The notes below the pieces were generated by a model. It saw only the letters and a list, made by a program, of their open reading frames with translations, was not told the origin of the DNA and made no database searches. Below, in pieces: positions 1-8,035 of a stretch of DNA of 50,472 bases (position 1 is its first letter; each line of letters starts with the position of its first letter). Position numbers and translations under genes: made by a program. Source of the stretch: Ruminiclostridium sp. (GTDB lineage: Bacteria; Bacillota; Clostridia; Oscillospirales; Ruminococcaceae); the NCBI GenBank assembly GCA_017941355.1, contig JAGAWN010000207.1:1-50472 (forward strand). The letters run 5' to 3'.

Positions 1-234
1 AGCGACGGCGAAAAAGCGGCGGTGGGAACGATAAACCTCGACTACCGCAGCCTGTATCACCACTTCGAGTGCGGAACGTATATGTACCGCGCAGACTGTA
101 TCCCCGCGATAGAAATGGATTTCAGCGAGACGCTGGCAAAGTGCGCGGAAGTGACCTATGACACCGTAAAACACGAAAAGATATCTTATAAACTGGCAGG
201 CGCGTTCCTGAAGATAATCGCGCCGCTGATGTAA
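1..234 (+). CDS. cls: Cardiolipin synthase / phospholipase D family, C-terminal part
   Basis: This is the 3' end of a gene that enters from the left edge; the frame is open from base 1 to a TAA at 232-234. The visible 77 residues begin with D, six residues, then GTIN, which fits the last part of the second HKD motif (HxK-x4-D-x6-G(S/T)xN) of phospholipase D-type cardiolipin synthases. LDYRSLYHHFECG follows directly, a stretch typical of bacterial cardiolipin synthase. Such enzymes join two phosphatidylglycerol molecules at the membrane. The H and K of the motif lie outside the window. The gene ends 13 bases before feoAB, so the two are probably cotranscribed. Confidence 0.85.
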   Translation, partial: SDGEKAAVGTINLDYRSLYHHFECGTYMYRADCIPAIEMDFSETLAKCAEVTYDTVKHEKISYKLAGAFLKIIAPLM

Positions 235-247
235 AAAAGGAGCAGTT

Positions 248-2608
248 ATGACACTTAGAGACATTGAGACCGGTCAGACCGTCATCATCGACAAAGTGGG
301 AGGCAGCGGCGCACTGCGTCAGCACTTCCTCGACATGGGAGTTATCCCCGGCGCGGAGATAACACTCGAAAAGCTTGCGCCTATGGGAGATCCCATGGAA
401 CTGCGGCTGCACGGGTACGAACTCACGCTGAGACTTGCGGACGCGGAACAGATCGAAGTCTCGCCGCTGCCGGATAAGGTAAAAGGCGAAGTTAAGCGCA
501 GTTCCACGATCTCGGACAGCAGACATTCCTCCGAGCATCCCGGTCTCGGCGAGGGCGGGAAATTCCACCCGAAAGGCAGCGGCGATCCCCTCCCGAAAGG
601 CACGACGCTGAGACTTGCACTTGTGGGAAACCAGAACAGCGGCAAGACCACGCTGTTCAACCGGCTCACCGGCTCAAAGCAGCACGTCGGCAACTTCCCC
701 GGTGTGACGGTTGACCGGAAGGACGGTGCTGTAAAGGGTCACCCGGAGGCTGTCATAACCGATCTGCCCGGCATCTACTCCATGTCGCCGTACAGCAGCG
801 AAGAGATTGTTTCACGCAGCTTCGTGCTTGACGAGAAGCCCCACGCGATAATCAACATAGTCGATGTTACAAACATCGAGCGCAACCTGTATCTTACGGT
901 GCAGCTTCTCGAAATGGACATACCTATGGTAGTGGCGCTGAACATGATGGACGAACTTACCGCAAACGGCGGCAGCATAGACGTGAACGAAATGGAACTT
1001 ATGCTGGGAGTTCCGGTAGTGCCGATATCCGCCGCAAAGGATCAGGGCATCGAGGAGCTTGTGCAGCACGTTCTGCACGTTGCACGCTATCAGGAACGTC
1101 CGGTGAAACAGGATCTCTGCGGCAGGACGGAAAAAGGCGGCGCAGTTCATCGCTGCCTGCACAGCATAGCGCATCTGATAGAGGATCACGCGGAGTCTGC
1201 GGGACTTCCTCTGCGCTTCGCCGCGAGCAAGGTGGCAGAGGGAGACGCTCTGATAACCGAACAGCTTGGACTTGAGCAGAACGAACTTGAGACCGTGGAG
1301 CATATCGCGGCGCAGCTTGAGAAGGAACGCGGGCTTGACCGCAGCGCCGCAATTGCGGAAATGCGGTTTTCGTTCATATTCAGAGTCTGTTCCGCCTCGG
1401 TCAAAAAGCCCGCCGAAAGCCGTGAGCATATCCGCAGCAAAAGGATAGACCGAATACTTACCGGCAAATACACCGCGATACCGGTATTCATACTTATCAT
1501 GGGAGCCGTGTCTTTCCTGACGTTCAACGTTATCGGAAAGTTCTTCCAGGATCTTATCGAAATGGGGGTAGGCTGGCTCACCGAGCTGACTGATGCCGCA
1601 CTTACCGCGTCGAACGTGAACGAGGTCATTCACGGTATAATCATCGGCGGTCTGTTTGAGGGAGTCGGCAGCGTGCTGAGCTTCCTGCCGATAATCGTGA
1701 TACTGTTCTTCTTCCTTTCACTGCTGGAGGACAGCGGCTACATAGCGCGCGTGGCGTTTTTCATGGACAAGCTGCTGCGCAGGATAGGGCTGTCCGGGCG
1801 CAGCATAGTTCCGATGCTGATAGGCTTCGGCTGCTCGGTACCCGCCGTCATGGCAACGCGCACCATGCCGAGTGAGCGGGACAGGAAAATGACGATACTG
1901 CTGACACCGTTTATGAGCTGCTCCGCGAAAATGCCGATATACGCGTTCTTCGTTGACGCGTTCTTCCCGGATATAGGCTGGCTTATCTACATAGGGCTGT
2001 ATGCTCTCGGCGTTGTCATAGGTATCATAGCAGCCTGCATATACAAGGGAACGCTGTTCAAGGGTGAAGCTGTGCCGTTTGTAATGGAGCTGCCGAACTA
2101 CCGTATCCCCGGCGTGCGCAATACGCTCATGCTGATGTGGGACAAGGCAAAGGACTTCCTGCAGCGCGCGTTCTCGGTGATACTGATAGCCTCGCTGGCA
2201 GTATGGTTCCTGAGCAGCTTCGATCTCAGCATGAAGCTTGTTGATGACACGGAAAACAGCATACTTGCCGCCGCTGCGGGATTTCTTGCACCGGTAATGG
2301 CTCCGCTCGGACTTGGAGACTGGCGCATACTCGTTTCGCTTGTCTGCGGATTCATGGCTAAAGAGAGCGTCGTGTCGATGCTGGAGATACTCTACGCCGG
2401 CGATGCCGCGACTGCTATGACGACTCTTGCGGCGCTGTCATTCCTCGTGTTCTCGCTGCTCTACACTCCCTGCGTTGCCGCGATAGCCGCCGTCAAGCGT
2501 GAACTCGGCGGAAAATGGGCGGCAGGGGTAGTGTTCTGGCAGTGCCTTGTGGCATGGCTCGCAGCGTTCATCGTCCGTCTTGTGGGAATGTTGTTCGGAG
2601 GTGTGTAA
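248..2608 (+). CDS. feoB: FeoA-FeoB fusion, ferrous iron transporter
   Basis: 786 residues. Residues 1-75 form a FeoA-like SH3 domain (DMGVIPGAEITL, then MELRLHGYELTLR). A polar linker leads to the FeoB GTPase domain, with G1 GNQNSGKT at 127-134, a G3-type DLPGIYSMSPYSSEE and G4 NMMD. The C-terminal half holds the gate and core membrane segments, including GFGCSVPAVMATRTM, a hallmark of FeoB that contains the conserved Cys. The protein imports Fe(II) across the cytoplasmic membrane under GTP control. FeoA fused to FeoB is common in Firmicutes. The ATG at 248 follows AAAGGAGC at 236-243. No iron-type operator is visible in the short gap to the gene upstream, so any iron control must act further left. 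The stop codon overlaps the ATG of the next gene. Confidence 0.96.
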   Translation: MTLRDIETGQTVIIDKVGGSGALRQHFLDMGVIPGAEITLEKLAPMGDPMELRLHGYELTLRLADAEQIEVSPLPDKVKGEVKRSSTISDSRHSSEHPGLGEGGKFHPKGSGDPLPKGTTLRLALVGNQNSGKTTLFNRLTGSKQHVGNFPGVTVDRKDGAVKGHPEAVITDLPGIYSMSPYSSEEIVSRSFVLDEKPHAIINIVDVTNIERNLYLTVQLLEMDIPMVVALNMMDELTANGGSIDVNEMELMLGVPVVPISAAKDQGIEELVQHVLHVARYQERPVKQDLCGRTEKGGAVHRCLHSIAHLIEDHAESAGLPLRFAASKVAEGDALITEQLGLEQNELETVEHIAAQLEKERGLDRSAAIAEMRFSFIFRVCSASVKKPAESREHIRSKRIDRILTGKYTAIPVFILIMGAVSFLTFNVIGKFFQDLIEMGVGWLTELTDAALTASNVNEVIHGIIIGGLFEGVGSVLSFLPIIVILFFFLSLLEDSGYIARVAFFMDKLLRRIGLSGRSIVPMLIGFGCSVPAVMATRTMPSERDRKMTILLTPFMSCSAKMPIYAFFVDAFFPDIGWLIYIGLYALGVVIGIIAACIYKGTLFKGEAVPFVMELPNYRIPGVRNTLMLMWDKAKDFLQRAFSVILIASLAVWFLSSFDLSMKLVDDTENSILAAAAGFLAPVMAPLGLGDWRILVSLVCGFMAKESVVSMLEILYAGDAATAMTTLAALSFLVFSLLYTPCVAAIAAVKRELGGKWAAGVVFWQCLVAWLAAFIVRLVGMLFGGV

Positions 2609-2739
2609 TGAACGTTTTAGATATTATCCTGATCGTTGTTATAGCTGCGGTGATAGCCGGCGCAGTCTTTCTATCCGTAAGACGCAAAAAAAAAGGCAGC
2701 TCCTGCTGCGGCGACTGCGCTAAGTGCAAAAAGCGCTGA
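2608..2739 (+). CDS. FeoB-associated Cys-rich membrane protein
   Basis: 43 residues. The ATG at 2608 shares its A with the feoB stop codon, so translation is coupled. The protein has one N-terminal membrane helix (residues 5-24), a basic patch RRKKK, then CCGDCAKCKKR. This matches the small FeoB-associated Cys-rich membrane proteins found next to feoB in Firmicutes. By analogy with FeoC-like partners it may help FeoB assembly or sense iron or redox state through the Cys cluster; that role is not established. Confidence 0.85.
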   Translation: MNVLDIILIVVIAAVIAGAVFLSVRRKKKGSSCCGDCAKCKKR

Positions 2740-2850
2740 TGTCAACAGGGGGAAGAGAACAAAGGGTCAAACCATTAAACTGCCGTAATAACAAAAGTCC
2801 AAGCGAAATATTTTCATCATATTTTCACACAGCTGCCATAATTTTTTCGG

Positions 2851-2888
2851 TTTTTGGAACGGTTTTTGAACGGTCTGTATGCTATAAT
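2851..2888 (+). promoter_or_regulatory. Activator-type promoter with 11-bp direct repeats
   Basis: TATAAT at 2883-2888 has no good -35 at 17 bp. Instead GAACGG occurs at 2857-2862 and again at 2868-2873, exactly 11 bp apart, each preceded by a T-run. The gap from the second repeat to the -10 is 9 bp. The promoter at 6113-6152 on the other strand has the same repeats with the same spacing. Direct repeats on an 11-bp period just upstream of the -10 are the classical target of OmpR/SARP-type winged-helix regulators, and such a regulator is encoded at 3056-3757. The promoter points rightwards into a stretch with no convincing protein gene. Confidence 0.6.
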
Positions 2889-2894
2889 AGTAAG

Positions 2895-3020
2895 CACTGA
2901 GATAACACAAAGAGCCGGATCCATAGTTTTATGAGATGCCGCATATCTCCTGATACAGCTGATACCCCTCTTTTCCATAAAACGAACTCCCCCTGTCGGA
3001 TCTCCGGCAGGGGGAGTTCA
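2895..3020 (+). ncRNA. Candidate small RNA, about 125 nt
   Basis: This span runs from the expected start point of the 2851-2888 promoter to the end of the hairpin at 2984-3019. No ATG in it has a ribosome site. It can fold: GTTTTATG at 2926-2933 pairs with CATAAAAC at 2976-2983, directly beside the terminal hairpin. Since the promoter carries the putative response-regulator repeats, the transcript may be an RNA output of the adjacent two-component system. It could also be an artefact of a promoter that fires into the antisense side of the response regulator gene. Target unknown. Confidence 0.4.
2984..3019. terminator. Strong hairpin between converging units
   Basis: A 16-bp stem with a 4-nt loop: 2984-2999 pairs with 3004-3019, with one G-U pair. 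On the minus strand it lies 37 bases after the response regulator stop and is followed by GTTTTAT, a short T-run. On the plus strand the tail is AT-rich but not a T-run. It probably ends transcription from both sides. Confidence 0.65.
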
Positions 3021-3055
3021 TTATGCACATTAATTAAAATACCGATCCGCGCCTG

Positions 3056-3757
3056 TCACAGCCAGCCGAATTCGTCGGGAATGTCGTTCAGGCTGCCCTC
3101 ATATTCGAGCCTCGCCATGTCAAGAGCGATCCTGCCGTATTTCCTGACCAGTATCGACTGCGCGCCTATCTCGGTGAGGCAGTCTTTCATATCCATTATA
3201 AGCTGCCGAAGAGCGCCGCTCTTGTCGGGATCGCCGTCATAGAGTATGCCGACAAGTTCTCCCGTTGTGCAGTAGGAGCCGTTCCTGTACATAAGATATG
3301 CGAACAGCGAACCGGTCTTGCCGCGTCTGAACGCAAACGTTTCCCCGTTCACAAATATGGCAAACGGACTGCATCTGACGACGAGCGGGCATTTCTTCTT
3401 TTCTATCGGTATGCGAAGCCGCGTGAGCGCTTTCTCTATGTCCTGTTCACACACCGGCTTTGCAAGGAACGCGCTTGCCGCCACATCATACGAACGGAAA
3501 GCATACTCGGTGTGTCCCGTCACGAATACGATATTCAGCCGAGGAAAGCGTTTCTGAAGCAGCTTCGCGCCCTCTATCCCGTTCAGCCCCGGCATTTCTA
3601 TGTCCAGAAAAGCTATCTGCGTATCGTCGGTTATCAGCTTCATCGCTTCATTCATATTGTTTGCGGTAATGTGCGTTCCGTCGGGGTCTATGCGGGTCAG
3701 CATGATCTTCATAAGCTCAGCCGCGCCTTTTTGGTCGTCAACCGAGATCGTTACCAT
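3056..3757 (-). CDS. Response regulator with SARP-like winged-helix output
   Basis: 233 residues. The receiver domain (1-120) has the acidic pair VDD, phospho-acceptor D52 in FLDIEMPG, T80 and K100 in LAKPV, all canonical. The second half reads as a winged helix of the OmpR/SARP type (FAFRRGKTGSLFAYLM, then CTTGELVGILY and ALRQLIMDMKDCL), a layout common in clostridial regulators paired with LytS-like kinases. The ATG at 3757 overlaps the kinase stop, so translation is coupled; the ribosome site is a G-rich run. It most likely controls the 11-bp repeat promoters at 2851-2888 and 6113-6152. The output domain is not LytTR. Confidence 0.85.
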   Translation of the reverse strand: MVTISVDDQKGAAELMKIMLTRIDPDGTHITANNMNEAMKLITDDTQIAFLDIEMPGLNGIEGAKLLQKRFPRLNIVFVTGHTEYAFRSYDVAASAFLAKPVCEQDIEKALTRLRIPIEKKKCPLVVRCSPFAIFVNGETFAFRRGKTGSLFAYLMYRNGSYCTTGELVGILYDGDPDKSGALRQLIMDMKDCLTEIGAQSILVRKYGRIALDMARLEYEGSLNDIPDEFGWL

Positions 3758-5136
3758 TTGTTCACCCCCCCCCGATCTGTGAACGTTATTATTGCGGAAG
3801 TCCCGTTTTCTCCGCTTATTATCTCAAGGTCACCGGAATTCATTGATCTCAGCCGCGCCCGGACGTTCTCAATGCCGATACCCTTGCGAGCCTGCTGCTG
3901 CACGGTTATGTTGCTGCTGCCGATGCCGTCGTCGATGACCTCGATCGTTACAGCATTGCCGCTGCGGCGGGTCTTGATCCATACCGTTCCGCCGTTGTCG
4001 CGGGTAGCGATGCCGTGGCGGACAGCATTCTCGACCAGCGGCTGCACCGTAAGCGGCGGGATAAAGAAATCGTCGCACTGTATGTCGTACTCTACCGTCA
4101 GCCTGTCACCGAAATTCTGCTGTTCCAGCGCGAGATACGCTTCTATCGACTCCATTTCCCGGTCAAAGCTTATCTTCTGTGTACCGCCGAGCGCCTCGAA
4201 GTTTGACCGCAGGTAGAGCGAAAAGTTTGTGATGCTCTCGTAAACCTCCGGATGATCCACGCACTGCGAGCGTATAGCCATAAGCGAATTGTTGATGAAG
4301 TGCGGCTGTATCTGCGCCATCAGTGTCTCGTTCTTGCTCTGCTCCAGAGCGAGATCGCTTTCTGCAAGCCGGCGTTTCGTTTCTTCAAGCTCCGTGACAG
4401 CCTGAATGGTAACGGCAGTCTTGTTTTTCTCATACATCACGTAAAGTATCAGTGCCGTAGCCGAAACCGAGATATTGTTGTAGCTTATGCCCGAATACAC
4501 GAAGTTTGCGAGGAATGCTGAAAGCGGTATCACGGACGATGTAATGACAACGTTTTTGATGAATCTGTCAAGCTTCTTCCAGTTCAGGGCGATCACAGCG
4601 ATTATGAATACGAACGAACCTATCGTGGTAAAGTACCAGACCGGGTAAAACTCACCGCGGTGGTACATATTCTGCGCGTCGAACCGGTAAAGCGCGTTTG
4701 TGAAAGGCGTTGCCGCAAGCAGGACAATGCTCGGTATATTAAGCAGCTGCACCGCGGTTATCACGTCAGCAAGCTTTTTCATACCGTTCTTCACCGCGAT
4801 ATGCTTCTTTATCAGCCGGAGAAAGAACAGGGTGAGGAATGCGCCCACCGCGAAATACGCCATTTCAAAAACCGGTCTGAGCATTATCGCTGTCCGGCTT
4901 GTGTTGCCTATTCCAAGACAGCACAGCATATCAAACAGATTGTAAAGGAATATGGATATATAGAATATGATGATCTCCTCTGTAAGCGGGATCTTTACCG
5001 CGTTCCCGCTTATCCTGTCGGTATGCCTGCCGAGAAGAAGCGAAAAGATCATTATAAGCAGGAATAAACTGTTCCACAGCTCTATGATGAACTGCGCAAA
5101 TCCAAGTATCCCTACACGCTGTACAAATTCTTCCAT
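3751..5136 (-). CDS. Membrane sensor histidine kinase, LytS/YesM type
   Basis: 461 residues. The ATG at 5136 is preceded by AAGGAAG; a longer frame begins at 5181 but has no ribosome site there. Residues 10-235 hold about seven membrane segments. A coiled-coil-like stretch (245-270) leads to a His_kinase domain with H279 in QIQPHFINNSL, and a HATPase_c domain with N370 in LVENAV and DDGIGSS. Multi-span sensors of this type often detect peptides or membrane ligands, but nothing here fixes the ligand. It lies 94 bases downstream of the phosphatase-like gene and overlaps the regulator gene. The last codons include a run of nine G (3765-3773), which is prone to slippage. Confidence 0.87.
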   Translation of the reverse strand: MEEFVQRVGILGFAQFIIELWNSLFLLIMIFSLLLGRHTDRISGNAVKIPLTEEIIIFYISIFLYNLFDMLCCLGIGNTSRTAIMLRPVFEMAYFAVGAFLTLFFLRLIKKHIAVKNGMKKLADVITAVQLLNIPSIVLLAATPFTNALYRFDAQNMYHRGEFYPVWYFTTIGSFVFIIAVIALNWKKLDRFIKNVVITSSVIPLSAFLANFVYSGISYNNISVSATALILYVMYEKNKTAVTIQAVTELEETKRRLAESDLALEQSKNETLMAQIQPHFINNSLMAIRSQCVDHPEVYESITNFSLYLRSNFEALGGTQKISFDREMESIEAYLALEQQNFGDRLTVEYDIQCDDFFIPPLTVQPLVENAVRHGIATRDNGGTVWIKTRRSGNAVTIEVIDDGIGSSNITVQQQARKGIGIENVRARLRSMNSGDLEIISGENGTSAIITFTDRGGVNKW

Positions 5137-5230
5137 TTTTCTTCCTTTTGCAGTATCCGCCGCGGCCGGTATCACAGGCATAAGCGCGGATACTGCGATA
5201 AACAGTATGGTTGCTCAAAGCCGATAGGTT

Positions 5231-6067
5231 TTAAGAGAGGTACAGACGTTTAAGTTCCTCGGTATCTTTGTAAGAAAGCTTATATTCCTCTTTTGCGAAA
5301 TCGGCGACGGAACCGTATTCTATCCTGATCTTCGACAGCGCGAATTCAAGCATGTGCGACTGAACGCCGTTTATCCGCCGTACACGGTCAAGCTCCGCGG
5401 TATCATAAATGAATCCGGAAACTGCGGAAACATCGCGCTTGATAGCGGAAGCGTTCGCGGTATTTGTGTACATATAATCGGCTATTATGTACTCGTCCTC
5501 AAAGCCGAGCAGCGACAGCAGTATCGCGGCAGCAACGCCGGTGCGGTCCTTGCCGGCGGCACTGTGGAACAATACCGCGCGCTCCCCGCCGGCTTCAAGC
5601 AGCAGTCCGAAAAACTTCCGGAACGCCGATCTTGCGGTATCCCCGAAAACAAGCTGCGAGTACTTTCCCGTTTCCGCTATACACCCGGCGGAAATGAGAT
5701 CCTGCAGGTATCTGCCGGGGTCATCATCGTCCGGCTCGGCTTCACCGAAGCCCGCCGTCATATCCGGCATAGGCAGATTTATGTATTTCGCGCCGGGTAT
5801 CGTCTGATCCGGTCTTTCCTCTGTCTCCCGTTCGGTGCGCAGATCTATAACCGTTCCGAGTTTATATGTCCCGGCAAGCAGCTCCGTGTCCTTTGCGGAA
5901 GCGTCGTGAAGATGCCCCGAACGGATAAGGGTGCGCGGCTTTATCTTTAATCCGGCGCTGTTTATGTATCCGCTCATCTCACGCGCGTTCGTGATCCCGG
6001 CAAAGTCTATCGGACGGTATTCCGTAACGGTTTCCGGTGTAATACAGTGTTTGATGTATGCAGCCAA
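5231..6067 (-). CDS. Tyrosine-phosphatase-like protein, catalytic Cys replaced by Ser
   Basis: About 278 residues, of the Y_phosphatase3-like family of bacterial Tyr/Ser phosphatases (RPIDFAGITNAREMSGY near the N-terminus, LIRSGHL, and IDLRTERETEERPD). The P-loop should read HCxxGKDRTG but here reads HSAAGKDRTG: residue 169 is Ser (AGT at 5563-5561), one base from TGT Cys. The protein should be unable to form the phospho-enzyme and may bind rather than hydrolyse its target. The TTG at 6067 is chosen because AAGGAG lies 9 bases before it; an in-frame ATG at 6097 has no ribosome site and would sit only about 10 bases after the predicted transcription start. It is the first gene of a likely operon with the kinase and regulator. 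Confidence 0.75.
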   Translation of the reverse strand: MAAYIKHCITPETVTEYRPIDFAGITNAREMSGYINSAGLKIKPRTLIRSGHLHDASAKDTELLAGTYKLGTVIDLRTERETEERPDQTIPGAKYINLPMPDMTAGFGEAEPDDDDPGRYLQDLISAGCIAETGKYSQLVFGDTARSAFRKFFGLLLEAGGERAVLFHSAAGKDRTGVAAAILLSLLGFEDEYIIADYMYTNTANASAIKRDVSAVSGFIYDTAELDRVRRINGVQSHMLEFALSKIRIEYGSVADFAKEEYKLSYKDTEELKRLYLS

Positions 6068-6112
6068 TTGATGATGCTCCTTTGCGTTTGGTGTCATAAC
6101 TACAATTAAATT

Positions 6113-6152
6113 ATTATACCATATCAACCGTTCAAAAACCGTTCAAATTCCG
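6113..6152 (-). promoter_or_regulatory. Repeat-controlled promoter of the phosphatase-kinase-regulator operon
   Basis: On the minus strand GAACGG lies at 6144-6139 and 6133-6128, 11 bp apart, with a further CGG at 6152-6150 on the same period. TATAAT is at 6118-6113, leaving a 9-bp gap, identical to the plus-strand promoter at 2851-2888. No conventional -35 is present. This suggests activation, probably autoregulation, by the response regulator encoded at 3056-3757. The start point would be near 6106, giving a leader of about 39 nt to the TTG start. Confidence 0.65.
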
Positions 6153-6415
6153 GCGGCATTTATGGCTGATATGTGAAATTTCTGTGACGGTTTTCTGAAA
6201 TCGCAGGAGCATACGTCCGGAAAGCCCCTCCGTTACCGCAGGGCAGCTCCGGGTAATGCCGTACATACTGCTTCAATACGGCACTGAAGGTTCCATGAAC
6301 TCTCTGTTTATTTTATCACAAAACCCGGATCTTTGCAATAGGGTATATGAAAAGCATACGGGTTTTCGCATGAACACTCACTGCTGCCCCGGATCAAAAC
6401 GCGCACCGCCGTTTC

Positions 6416-6444
6416 TTGACAATGACCGGGTTTTGTGGTATAAT
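6416..6444 (+). promoter_or_regulatory. Sigma-A type promoter upstream of the MATE gene
   Basis: TTGACA at 6416-6421, a 17-bp spacer, and TATAAT at 6439-6444, all consensus. The start point is near 6451. The transcript must cross a 17-bp inverted repeat and an intrinsic terminator before reaching the MATE gene at 6655, a leader of about 200 nt. Confidence 0.85.
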
Positions 6445-6467
6445 ACAATTACGGTTCGGAGGGCAGA

Positions 6468-6576
6468 ACATAGGGAACCGCTGATCAAATCGCTTTTACC
6501 GAAAAATCCATACCGTGAAAGGCATATATTATCAACATTGAGATTTCCAATGTCGATTTGATCAGCGGTTACATAG
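6468..6576. mobile_element. MITE-like inverted-repeat element
   Basis: A perfect 17-bp inverted repeat, AACCGCTGATCAAATCG at 6476-6492 and its reverse complement at 6554-6570, encloses 61 bp that code for nothing. ACATAG occurs just outside both ends (6468-6473 and 6571-6576), as expected for a target-site duplication, although two extra G sit between the left copy and the repeat. The unit is about 97 bp, typical of a non-autonomous miniature element. It sits inside the 5' leader of the MATE gene and would fold as a long hairpin in the RNA. A native RNA regulatory hairpin is the alternative; no matching transposase is in the window. Confidence 0.5.
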
Positions 6577-6585
6577 AAATGGAAT

Positions 6586-6634
6586 GCCGGATAAGGCCGC
6601 AGACCGAGATGTCTGCTGTTTTATCCGGCTTTTT
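6586..6634 (+). terminator. Intrinsic terminator in the MATE leader (possible attenuator)
   Basis: GCCGGATAA at 6586-6594 pairs with TTATCCGGC at 6621-6629, with an inner stem around GCAGAC/GTCTGC, followed by TTTTT. It lies between the promoter at 6416-6444 and the MATE start codon, and the gene's own ribosome site (GGAGG at 6639-6643) comes just after it. This is the layout of a transcription attenuator or riboswitch expression platform, but I recognise no known aptamer upstream. Confidence 0.75.
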
Positions 6635-6654
6635 GATTGGAGGACATAGGATAA

Positions 6655-7998
6655 ATGAAAAACAATGATTTCACCGAGGGCGCGATTCTTCCCAAACTGC
6701 TGAGATTCATGCTTCCGGTGCTGTTCGCAATGTTTCTTCAGGCAATGTACGGCGCGGTGGATCTGCTCATAGTCGGGCAGTTCGGCACGACCGCAGATGT
6801 TTCCGGGGTGTCCACCGGCTCGCAGATAGTGCTTACTCTCACAAACCTGATAGTGAGCTTTTCAATGGGAATAACCGTAGTCGTCGGTCAGCGCATAGGT
6901 CAGAAACGCCCCGACGACGCGGCACAGACCATAGGTACGGGACTGCTGATATTCGCGGTAACGGGAGCCGTTTTCACAGTGCTGTCCGTTGCGGGCGCGC
7001 CCGCTCTCGCGGCAGTCATGCAGGCTCCCGAAGAAGCGTTTGACGTAACGGTCAGCTACATACGCATCTGCGGCGCAGGTTTCCTGATAATAACGGCGTA
7101 CAACCTGCTCGGCAGCATTTTCAGAGGGCTGGGAGACTCGAAAACCCCGCTCATTGCCGTCGGTATCGCCTGCGTGTTCAACATCGCCGGAGATCTGCTG
7201 TTCGTTGCGGGGTTCGGAATGGGAGCGTCGGGAGCAGCGCTTGCAACCGTTCTTGCTCAGCTTGTAAGCGTTCTTATCTCGTTTTTTATCATCAGACGGA
7301 CAAAGCTGCCCTTTGAGTTCAACCGCTCACATCTGAAGATCAGAAAAGCAAATGCCGGACTTATCATTCAGATCGGCACTCCCATAGCCCTGCAGGATCT
7401 TCTCGTCGGCATCTCGTTCCTTGTGCTGCTCGCTATCGTCAACAGTCTCGGCGTGACGGCTTCCGCCGGTATCGGGGTCGCCGAAAAGGTCTGCGCGTTC
7501 ATAATGCTGGTACCGGCGGCGTTTATGCAGTCGATGTCCGCGTTCGTTGCCCAGAACACGGGAGCCGGATTTGACGACAGGGCGAAAAAGGCACTGAAAA
7601 GCGGTATCGCGGTATCGTTCGCGTTCGGTGTGGTGATGTTCCTGCTGACCTTTTTCCGCGGCGATCTCCTTGCCGGGATCTTCTCAAGCCAGCCCGATAC
7701 CGTCGCGGACGCATGGGATTATCTGAAAGCCTACGCGATAGACTGCCTGCTGACCTGCTTTCTTTTCTGTTTTATCGGCTATTACAACGGGCTGGGAAAG
7801 ACCACATTCGTTATGGCGCAGGGTATCTGCGGAGCGTTTCTTGTGAGGATCCCCGCGGCATTTCTCATGCAGAACATCGGCGGAGGCTCGCTGTTTCTGA
7901 TAGGGCTTGCGACACCCTGCTCCACTGTGGTGCAGATAATCATGTGCTTTGCCGCCTATGCTCTGTTCGCAAGGAAGAAACCGGGGACTTCGCAATAA
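6655..7998 (+). CDS. MATE family multidrug/metabolite efflux transporter
   Basis: 447 residues with about 12 membrane helices in two MatE halves. It begins FTEGAILPKLLRFMLPVLFAMFLQAMYGAVDLLIVGQFG, of which the VDLLIVGQFG part is a typical MATE helix-1 pattern, and contains LGSIFRGLGDSKTP in the first half. MATE proteins export cationic compounds using an Na+ or H+ gradient. The ATG at 6655 follows GGAGG with an 11-base gap. The leader terminator suggests inducible expression. The substrate cannot be read from sequence. Confidence 0.92.
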   Translation: MKNNDFTEGAILPKLLRFMLPVLFAMFLQAMYGAVDLLIVGQFGTTADVSGVSTGSQIVLTLTNLIVSFSMGITVVVGQRIGQKRPDDAAQTIGTGLLIFAVTGAVFTVLSVAGAPALAAVMQAPEEAFDVTVSYIRICGAGFLIITAYNLLGSIFRGLGDSKTPLIAVGIACVFNIAGDLLFVAGFGMGASGAALATVLAQLVSVLISFFIIRRTKLPFEFNRSHLKIRKANAGLIIQIGTPIALQDLLVGISFLVLLAIVNSLGVTASAGIGVAEKVCAFIMLVPAAFMQSMSAFVAQNTGAGFDDRAKKALKSGIAVSFAFGVVMFLLTFFRGDLLAGIFSSQPDTVADAWDYLKAYAIDCLLTCFLFCFIGYYNGLGKTTFVMAQGICGAFLVRIPAAFLMQNIGGGSLFLIGLATPCSTVVQIIMCFAAYALFARKKPGTSQ

Positions 7999-8035
7999 AG
8001 GGGAAAATTCGAACAGCAGTTTTTCTGTTTTATGT

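Noticed and set aside
2931-3242. Plus-strand frame of 103 codons starting in the candidate small RNA
   Set aside because: No ribosome site, and most of it is antisense to the well-supported response regulator gene.
8001-8035. AACAG/CTGTT hairpin as terminator of the MATE gene
   Set aside because: Only a 5-bp stem with a large loop and no solid T-run.
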